64,000 nt of DNA from JAUSIF01 sp040901465 (GTDB lineage Bacteria > Pseudomonadota > Alphaproteobacteria > Rhizobiales > Xanthobacteraceae): the NCBI GenBank assembly GCA_040901465.1, contig JBBDYN010000012.1, forward strand, positions 1-64,000, given 5' to 3'. Below are positions 58,025-64,000 of the stretch, piece by piece. The translations under genes were made by a program, and so were the position numbers. Under the pieces are notes generated by a model. That model made no database searches. It was not told the DNA's origin and saw nothing but the letters and a program-made list of their open reading frames with translations. How positions within the stretch are numbered: position 1 is the stretch's first letter; every line of letters begins with the position of its first letter.

Positions 58025-58774
58025 TCAGGCTGCTTCGGCTTCGATCGCGGCATAGCCGCGCTCTTCAAGCTCGAGCGCAAGCTCGGGCCCGCCGGAGCGG
58101 ACGATCTTCCCCTTGGCCATGATGTGCACGAAGTCCGGCACGATGTAGTTCAGGAGCCGCTGATAGTGGGTGATCACGATCATGGCTCGCGTGGGCGAGC
58201 GCAGCCGGTTGACGCCGTCGGCAACGATCTTGAGCGCGTCGATGTCGAGGCCGGAATCGGTCTCGTCGAGCACGGCAAGCTTGGGCTCCAGAAGCGCCAT
58301 CTGCAGAATTTCGTTGCGCTTCTTCTCGCCGCCGGAGAAGCCGACATTGACCGCGCGCTTCAGCATTTCCTGATCGATGCCGAGATCCTTCGACTTCTGG
58401 CGCACGAGGCGCAGCAAGTCCGGCGTGGAAAGCTCGGGCTCGCCACGGCGCTTGCGGAGCGCATTGAGCGCTGCGCGCAGGAAGATCATGCTGGCGACGC
58501 CGGGAATTTCCATCGGGTATTGGAAAGCGAGAAAAATACCCCTGGCCGCGCGCTCGTCGATCGGCAGCGCAAGCAGATCTTCGCCTTCGAACTGCACCTC
58601 GCCCTCGGTGACTTCGTAGCCGGGTTTGCCTGCGAGCACGTAGGCGAGCGTGGATTTGCCGGAGCCGTTCGGGCCCATGATCGCGTGAATCTTGCCTGCA
58701 TCGACGGTCAGGTCGAAGCCCTGCAAAATCGTTTGTTCCGCGACCTCTACGTGGAGGTTCTTGATTTCGAGCAT
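58025..58774 (-). CDS. sufC: SufC ATPase
   Basis: 249 residues. Walker A GPNGSGKST (34-42), signature SGGEKKRNEI and Walker B LAVLDETDSGLD define the ABC-type ATPase of the SufBC2D complex, which drives scaffold rearrangement. Ten bases separate it from sufD. Confidence 0.96.
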   Translation of the reverse strand: MLEIKNLHVEVAEQTILQGFDLTVDAGKIHAIMGPNGSGKSTLAYVLAGKPGYEVTEGEVQFEGEDLLALPIDERAARGIFLAFQYPMEIPGVASMIFLRAALNALRKRRGEPELSTPDLLRLVRQKSKDLGIDQEMLKRAVNVGFSGGEKKRNEILQMALLEPKLAVLDETDSGLDIDALKIVADGVNRLRSPTRAMIVITHYQRLLNYIVPDFVHIMAKGKIVRSGGPELALELEERGYAAIEAEAA

Positions 58775-58783
58775 TTCGAATTC

Positions 58784-59302
58784 CTATTCACCGTCCCAGT
58801 ATTTGACCGCCATTTCACGGCGGCCAATGAAGCGCAGGCCCATCTTGTTGCGCGCGCCGCTCGGATCGGGCAGCGACCAGACCGCAAATTTTCCGGAATC
58901 CGGATAATCGACTGCGTCCGGATATTTCATGGTCGAGATACCGAGGTAGCGCATCTCCTCGGAGCCGGTATTGACGATCTGGTGCGCGACCTCGGGCCCG
59001 CCCGCAGGCGCCGCGAGTACGTCGCCGGCGCGGATTGGATAGGTTTTGCCGCCAAAGCGATACTCGCCGCTGCCCGCGAGAATGACGAACATTTCCTCGT
59101 TGGCATGGTGCGCGTGATAGGGAAAGGCGATCTTGCCCGGCGGCACGATCGTCAGCATGCAGCCGAGCTGCTTCGCACCGACGATCGGCCCGACGTAACA
59201 GAATTTTGCGGCGAACTTGTCACCATTGCCCCAGTCCATGAGCGGCACATCGGCAAGACTTGCGACAGGCTTGGTCTCGACGGCCAGCGTCTCTTTACTC
59301 AT
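58784..59302 (-). CDS. Cupin protein inside the suf operon
   Basis: 172 residues from ATG 59302. YHAHHANEEMFVILAGSGEY and AGDVLAAPAGGPEVAHQIVN are the two cupin motifs with metal-binding His-His-Glu-His. It starts 2 bases after the sufB stop, so it is translated with it. Such genes are not part of the core system; it might sense or bind a metal or small ligand. Role unknown. Confidence 0.8.
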   Translation of the reverse strand: MSKETLAVETKPVASLADVPLMDWGNGDKFAAKFCYVGPIVGAKQLGCMLTIVPPGKIAFPYHAHHANEEMFVILAGSGEYRFGGKTYPIRAGDVLAAPAGGPEVAHQIVNTGSEEMRYLGISTMKYPDAVDYPDSGKFAVWSLPDPSGARNKMGLRFIGRREMAVKYWDGE

Positions 59303-59304
59303 GG

Positions 59305-60792
59305 TCAGCCGACGCTCCCTTCGAGGCTGATCGCAATCAGCTTTTGCGCCTCCACGGCGAACTCCATCGGCAGGTGCTGCAGCACGTCCTTGACGAAGCC
59401 GTTGACGACGAGCGCCACCGCCTCTTCCTGCGAGAGGCCGCGCTGCATCGCGTAGAACAGTATGTCCTCGGAAATCTTCGAGGTGGTCGCCTCGTGCTCG
59501 AACACCGCGGACGAGTTCTTCGCTTCGATGTACGGCGTCGTGTGCGCGCCGCACTTGGAACCGACGAGCAAGCTGTCGCAGTTCGTGAAGTTGCGCGCGC
59601 CCGTGGCCTTGCGGTGCGCGGAAACGAGGCCGCGATAGGTATTGTTCGAGTGACCGGCGGCGATGCCCTTGGAGACGATCCGGCTGTTCGTGTTCTTGCC
59701 GAGATGGATCATCTTGGTGCCGCTATCGACCTGCTGATAGCCGTTCGAGATCGCGATCGAATAGAACTCGCCGCTCGAATTGTCGCCACGCAGGATGCAG
59801 CTCGGATACTTCCAGGTGATGGCGGAGCCGGTCTCGACCTGGGTCCAGGAAATCTTCGAGTTCTTGCCGCGGCAGTCGCCGCGCTTGGTGACGAAGTTAT
59901 AGACCCCGCCCTTGCCTTCCTTGTCGCCTGGATACCAGTTCTGCACGGTCGAATACTTGATCTCGGCATTGTCGAGCGCCACGAGCTCGACGACTGCCGC
60001 GTGCAACTGGTTCTCATCGCGCATGGGCGCGGTGCAGCCTTCGAGATAGCTCACGTACGCCCCTTCGTCGGCGATGATGAGCGTGCGCTCGAACTGGCCG
60101 GTTTGGCGCTCGTTGATGCGGAAATAGGTCGAGAGCTCCATCGGGCAGCGCACGCCCTTCGGCACATAGACGAAGGAACCGTCGGAGAAAACCGCGGAAT
60201 TCAACGTCGCGAAGAAATTGTCGGTGATCGGCACGACGGAACCGAGATACTTGCGTACAAGCTCGGGGTGCTCGCGGATCGCGTCCGAGATCGAGCCGAA
60301 GATCACGCCGGCCCGGGCGAGCTCTTCCTTGAAGGTCGTGACCACCGACACGGAGTCGAACACGGCGTCGACGGCGACACGCGACGGCGTCGAGCCGTCC
60401 TCGCGCACGACGCCGGCAAGCATTTCCTGCTCGCGCAACGGAATGCCGAGCTTCGCGTAGGTCTTCAGAATCTCGGGGTCGATCTCGTCAAGGGACTTGG
60501 GACCATCCCGCTTTTTCGGCGCCGAATAGTAGTAGAGGTCCTGATAGTCGATCGGCCCGTATTTCACCCGCGCCCATTCGGGCTCGCGCAGGGTGAGCCA
60601 GCGGCGGAAGGCCGCCAGCCGCCATTGGAGCATCCATTCGGGCTCGCTCTTCTTGGCCGAGATGAAGCGGACCGTGCTCTCGTCGAGGCCCTTCGGAGCC
60701 TTGTCGGATTCGATATCGGTGACGAATCCATACTTGTATTGGTCAACGTCGATCGAGCGGACGCGCTCAACGGTCTCCCGTACGGCCGGCAT
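59305..60792 (-). CDS. sufB: Scaffold protein SufB
   Basis: 495 residues, usual length. KYGFVTDIESDKAPKGLDES near the start, GVRCPMELSTYFRINERQTG and SCTAPMR-like EGCTAPMRDENQLHAAVVEL, then TKRGDCRGKNSKISWTQVET are hallmarks. It carries the nascent cluster. First core gene after the desulfurase. Confidence 0.96.
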   Translation of the reverse strand: MPAVRETVERVRSIDVDQYKYGFVTDIESDKAPKGLDESTVRFISAKKSEPEWMLQWRLAAFRRWLTLREPEWARVKYGPIDYQDLYYYSAPKKRDGPKSLDEIDPEILKTYAKLGIPLREQEMLAGVVREDGSTPSRVAVDAVFDSVSVVTTFKEELARAGVIFGSISDAIREHPELVRKYLGSVVPITDNFFATLNSAVFSDGSFVYVPKGVRCPMELSTYFRINERQTGQFERTLIIADEGAYVSYLEGCTAPMRDENQLHAAVVELVALDNAEIKYSTVQNWYPGDKEGKGGVYNFVTKRGDCRGKNSKISWTQVETGSAITWKYPSCILRGDNSSGEFYSIAISNGYQQVDSGTKMIHLGKNTNSRIVSKGIAAGHSNNTYRGLVSAHRKATGARNFTNCDSLLVGSKCGAHTTPYIEAKNSSAVFEHEATTSKISEDILFYAMQRGLSQEEAVALVVNGFVKDVLQHLPMEFAVEAQKLIAISLEGSVG

Positions 60793-60841
60793 TTCACTCT
60801 CTCCTCATCCTTGCGGTTTCAAGGACCGCAACGTGGGGCAG

Positions 60842-62020
60842 TCAGGCGGCGCGTTCGCGGCGACGCTGACTGAGGCTCAGATATACGCGCTTCCAGACTT
60901 CCAGGAAGCGCGAAATGTCGCTTTCGCTCGTGCTCCAGCCGAGGCTGACGCGTATTGCTCCCTTCGCAGTTTCGGGCGCGACCTGCATCGCGGCGAGCGC
61001 CTCGGACGGACCCACCTTGCCCGACGAACAGGCAGCGCCTGCGCTCACCGCGATCCCCTCGAGATCGAAGGCGATCACGGCGGTTTCGGCGGCGATCCCG
61101 GGCACGGCGAAGCAGAGCGTATTCGGCAACCGCTTCGCGCCGGACGAGAGCACCACCGCATCGGGAGCGACCGCGCGGATGCCGGCTTCCGCCGCATCGC
61201 GCAAATCCGTGAGGCGTGACGCCTCGACGGCGAGATCGTGCCTCGCCTGTTCGGCGGCGGACCCGAAACCGACGATCGCCGCCACATTCTCGGTTCCAGC
61301 GCGGCGGCCGAGTTCCTGGCCGCCTCCACGCAGGAGCGGCGGAACCCGGAAATCCTCGTTGCGGGCGATCAGCGCTCCGGCGCCCTGCGGCCCGCCGAGC
61401 TTGTGTGACGATATGCATATAAGGTCCGCGCCGCTCGAAACAATGCCGAATGGCAGGCGGCCCGCGATCTGGACGGCATCGCTGTGCAGGATGCCGGCGG
61501 CGGCGTGCACGCGGCGGACGATCTCGACGATGGGCTGGATCACGCCGGTTTCGTTGTTCGCGGCCATCGCCGAAACGAGCGCGCGGCGGCCGGCGGCGCG
61601 ATGGCGATCAAGCATCGCGTCGAGTGCGGCGAGATCGACGACGCCCTCGCGATCGACCGGGATGATTTCGATCCTGTCGGCGGGAAAACGCCCGCCCGCG
61701 CGCACCGCCGGATGCTCGACGCCCGAGACGAGCAGCACGTCGCAGCGCACGGGGCGACCATCGATCTGGAATTCGGGCGAAAGCGCGAGCGCGATCGCCT
61801 CGGTGGCACCGCTCGTGAACGTCACGGCCTTGGGGCTGGCGCCGAAAAGTGCCGCGACCTGCTTGCGGGCCACCTCGATGCGTGCGTGGGCCGCGCGGCC
61901 CTCTTGATGCACCGAGGAGGCGTTCCCGGCCAACGCCAACGCGCCCGCCATCGCCGCGCCCGCTGCCGGGCGCAGCGGAGAGGTGGCGTTATGGTCGAGA
62001 TAGATCCGCTCTATCGTCAT
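60842..62020 (-). CDS. Cysteine desulfurase, IscS/NifS type
   Basis: 392 residues from ATG 62020. YLDHNATSPLRPAAGAAM opens it; the cofactor lysine is in SSHKLGGPQG and the catalytic cysteine in GAACSSGKVGPSEAL. It is the first gene of the suf operon, a common arrangement in Hyphomicrobiales, and lies 113 bp downstream of the Irr-like box. Confidence 0.92.
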   Translation of the reverse strand: MTIERIYLDHNATSPLRPAAGAAMAGALALAGNASSVHQEGRAAHARIEVARKQVAALFGASPKAVTFTSGATEAIALALSPEFQIDGRPVRCDVLLVSGVEHPAVRAGGRFPADRIEIIPVDREGVVDLAALDAMLDRHRAAGRRALVSAMAANNETGVIQPIVEIVRRVHAAAGILHSDAVQIAGRLPFGIVSSGADLICISSHKLGGPQGAGALIARNEDFRVPPLLRGGGQELGRRAGTENVAAIVGFGSAAEQARHDLAVEASRLTDLRDAAEAGIRAVAPDAVVLSSGAKRLPNTLCFAVPGIAAETAVIAFDLEGIAVSAGAACSSGKVGPSEALAAMQVAPETAKGAIRVSLGWSTSESDISRFLEVWKRVYLSLSQRRRERAA

Positions 62021-62132
62021 TATCACCGGACCTCGCCCGCAAAGTCTTGCCAACGGGCCCCGATTTCGCCATATGTGGGTTTCCGCTCGTTTCTGCCGCG
62101 TGCGATTGCGCGCATCCGGAGCGGGACCCAAA

Positions 62133-62149
62133 TTTAGAATAATTCTAAA
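62133..62149. promoter_or_regulatory. Irr-type iron control element upstream of the suf operon
   Basis: TTTAGAA-TAA-TTCTAAA is a perfect 17-bp palindrome equal to the published ICE consensus TTTAGAA-N3-TTCTAAA bound by Irr in Bradyrhizobium and relatives. It lies between the desulfurase (start 62020) and the rightward hydrolase (62266). Repression of suf by Irr at low iron would follow. Confidence 0.85.
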
Positions 62150-62265
62150 GAGATAGGCCGATCGCAAGGTCGAGTCAAGCCGCCGAGCACCCTAACCCAA
62201 CAGCCCGGCAGCGGATATCGGCCGCAAGCGCCTGATCGGCGCGAACCGCGCCCCCGGAGTAAGAA

Positions 62266-62925
62266 ATGCCCGAAGTGATATTTGCCGGCGAGGACGGACG
62301 GCTCGAAGGCCGGTTCCATCCCGGCCGCTCGCGCAACGCGCCGATCGCCATCATCCTGCACCCGCACCCGCAGTTCGGCGGGACCATGAATAATCCGGTC
62401 GTCTATCACCTCTATTACGCGTTCGCGAACCGGGGCTTCGCGGCGCTGCGCTTCAATTTCCGCGGCGTCGGCCGGAGCCAGGGCGTGTTCGATCACGGCC
62501 AGGGCGAACTGTCCGATGCGGCGGCGGCGCTCGACTGGGCGCAGGCGGCCAACCCCGATGCGCGCGCATGCTGGATCGCCGGCTTCTCGTTCGGCGCGTG
62601 GATCGGCATGCAGCTCCTGATGCGGCGACCGGAGGTCGAGGGATTTATCTCGATCGCGGCGCCCGCCAACCTCTACGATTTTTCGTTTCTAGCGCCCTGC
62701 CCTTCGTCTGGTCTGTTCGTGCACGGCGACAAGGACTCCGTGGTCCCGATATCGGCGGTCGGGACGCTCGTCGAGAAACTCAAGACGCAGAAGGGCATCG
62801 TGATCGATCAGCAATTTGTGAAGGGCGCGAACCACTTCTTCGATGGCAAGACCGAGGACCTGATCGAAGTCGTGGACGAATATCTCGACAGGCGTCTGCC
62901 TAAGACGCGCGAAAGCGCTGCCTAG
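62266..62925 (+). CDS. Alpha/beta hydrolase, small serine type
   Basis: 219 residues. IILHPHPQFGGTMNNPVVYH and RFNFRGVGRSQGVFDHG open the fold; the nucleophile is in AGFSFGAW, Asp in HGDKDSVV and His in GANHFF. It matches the CocE/NonD-like or dienelactone-type family common in alphaproteobacteria. Substrate unknown. Confidence 0.88.
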   Translation: MPEVIFAGEDGRLEGRFHPGRSRNAPIAIILHPHPQFGGTMNNPVVYHLYYAFANRGFAALRFNFRGVGRSQGVFDHGQGELSDAAAALDWAQAANPDARACWIAGFSFGAWIGMQLLMRRPEVEGFISIAAPANLYDFSFLAPCPSSGLFVHGDKDSVVPISAVGTLVEKLKTQKGIVIDQQFVKGANHFFDGKTEDLIEVVDEYLDRRLPKTRESAA

Positions 62926-62928
62926 ACT

Positions 62929-64000
62929 TCACTTCGCCAGAAACAGCTCGATCTCCTCGAAGAAACGCTTGGTGTCGGGCTCGCCCTCCAAGAGGAGATG
63001 ATTTCTGCCTTGCAGCGCGACAAAGCGTGCGCCGGGAATCGCCGCCGCAAGCTGACGTCCCATTTCGAATGGAACCTGAAGGTCGCCGCGCGCATGGAGG
63101 ACGAGAGTCGGTGCGGTGACTTTGTCCGCGAACTCGCTGGTATCGACTTCGCCGGATGCCTCGAAGTACCGGCATGCCATCTCAGGCGAAGTCGTCCTCC
63201 GTTGTAGCTCGTTGAACGAATCGGCCTGTTCCTTCGTCGCGTCCGGCGCCAGATGCATGGCGAACATCTGGCGCAAGGCGGGACTATCGGCTCCCCAATC
63301 CAAGCGGATCAGAGTCGCGAGTGCTTTGCGCTTTTCCCGGTTCTCCGGCGCCCGCTTGTTGCCGCCGACTAAGTAGCCGCCCAGGAGAATGAGATGGGAA
63401 ACGTGTTCCGGGTGGTGTGCTGCATAGGCGACAGCAATCGCGCAACCTTGTGAAACTCCAAACAGCGGGAATCTTTTTATGCCGGTCGCTTCAACCACTG
63501 TCTCAAGATCGCTGACCCAGGCGTCCAGAGACAATTCCGGCACATCCCAGTCAGACAGACCATTGCCGCGCGCGTCGTATCGGATCAGCGTGCGATTTAG
63601 CGAAAGCCCGTGAAACAAGTGGTGAAAAATCGGACTTTGCCAGTCGTATTCTAGGTGATTCAACCAATTCGCAGTCTTCACCAAAGGGGGCCCGTTGCCG
63701 CTGATGGCATAGGCGAGGCGCACACCGTCGGGCGTGCGGCAATAGCGGATTTCCTGGCGGTCGTCGGCAACCGCGAGACCGTCACCTTTGATGGCGAAAG
63801 CCTCGACCGGATCAGGAATATTCCTCAGGCTCCGCGGCCCGAGGCTGCGATAGCCGAGGGAGAGCTTCTTTTGCACTTGGTCATATGCTTGGCGCGAGAT
63901 GCAGATGCCGCCGGGCTCTGCAATGCCTTCCAGGCGAGCCGCGACATTGACGCCATCGCCATAGATGTCGTCGCCCTCTACGATCACGTCGCCCAGATGC
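62929..64000 (-). CDS. Adenylate cyclase-alpha/beta hydrolase fusion, N-terminus cut by the window edge
   Basis: At least 356 residues, open to the window end. The first part (IYGDGVNVAARLEGIAEPGG) is the end of a class III nucleotide cyclase. The rest is a hydrolase: RYDARGNGLSDWDVPELSL, GVSQGCAIAVAYAAHHPE with nucleophile serine, HARGDLQVPFEMG with Asp, GRNHLLLEGEP with His. Fusions of this kind are frequent in Bradyrhizobium-like bacteria. The true start lies outside. Confidence 0.88.
   Translation of the reverse strand, partial: HLGDVIVEGDDIYGDGVNVAARLEGIAEPGGICISRQAYDQVQKKLSLGYRSLGPRSLRNIPDPVEAFAIKGDGLAVADDRQEIRYCRTPDGVRLAYAISGNGPPLVKTANWLNHLEYDWQSPIFHHLFHGLSLNRTLIRYDARGNGLSDWDVPELSLDAWVSDLETVVEATGIKRFPLFGVSQGCAIAVAYAAHHPEHVSHLILLGGYLVGGNKRAPENREKRKALATLIRLDWGADSPALRQMFAMHLAPDATKEQADSFNELQRRTTSPEMACRYFEASGEVDTSEFADKVTAPTLVLHARGDLQVPFEMGRQLAAAIPGARFVALQGRNHLLLEGEPDTKRFFEEIELFLAK

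Noticed and set aside
1..64000. CRISPR array, tRNA or rRNA genes
   Set aside because: I saw no regularly spaced direct repeats, no tRNA cloverleaf with a clear acceptor and anticodon arm, and no rRNA sequence. I cannot exclude a missed tRNA without a covariance-model search.

Overview
The window is a segment of a GC-rich alphaproteobacterial chromosome, most likely Hyphomicrobiales (Rhizobiales). The evidence is a suf operon with an iscS-type desulfurase at its head and an Irr-type iron box upstream, REP palindromes of the kind common in that order, a phage-borne GcrA homologue, and host genes (SET domain, PilZ, PleD-like GGDEF, cyclase/hydrolase fusion) typical of the group. The genus cannot be fixed from sequence alone.

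About 70% of the window is one complete Mu-like transposable prophage whose ends can be placed to the base: 56..44633. It begins TGT and ends ACA, carries near-identical transposase-binding sites at both ends in inverted orientation, and is flanked by a 5-bp target duplication CCGGG (51-55 and 44634-44638). From left to right: two leftward accessory genes and the leftward S24-type repressor (357-1804); a divergent operator; a long rightward early operon (1895-15628) with Ner, the DDE transposase and its AAA partner, Gam, GemA, many small DNA-binding proteins, a protein with DnaA domain IV, a GcrA homologue and, last, a Mor/C-type activator; lysis genes (15716-17706); Mu-type packaging and head genes (17708-27161); a siphovirus tail with a -1 frameshift chaperone pair and tape measure (27376-33711); a tail tip resembling that of gene transfer agents (33711-39661); fibre genes; and a right-end DNA-modification block (adenine methylase, Com-like zinc ribbon, cytosine methylase with a second gene in another frame of the same DNA).

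A motif (TCAGACTTA, at two sites preceded by CTGAA) occurs at four places, in front of lysis genes, the protease/scaffold gene and both methylase units, with a possible -10 always 29-30 bp downstream. These match the positions of the Mu late promoters Plys, PI and Pmom, and the Mor/C-type gene ends just before the first. The two methylase copies sit inside a duplicated ~170-bp segment that looks like a promoter plus structured RNA leader.

Right of the prophage are host genes: REP-rich spacer, a response-regulator-like GGDEF protein, SET-domain protein, small basic and lipoprotein genes, PAS and PilZ proteins, cold-shock protein, a methyltransferase/hydrolase pair, an RhlE-like helicase, a second GGDEF protein, TfoX, the suf operon (leftward, 62020 to 53781), a hydrolase and a cyclase-hydrolase fusion cut by the window edge. 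Several genes carry single-base frameshifts and the assembly has two 10-N gaps, so some broken genes may be sequence errors.
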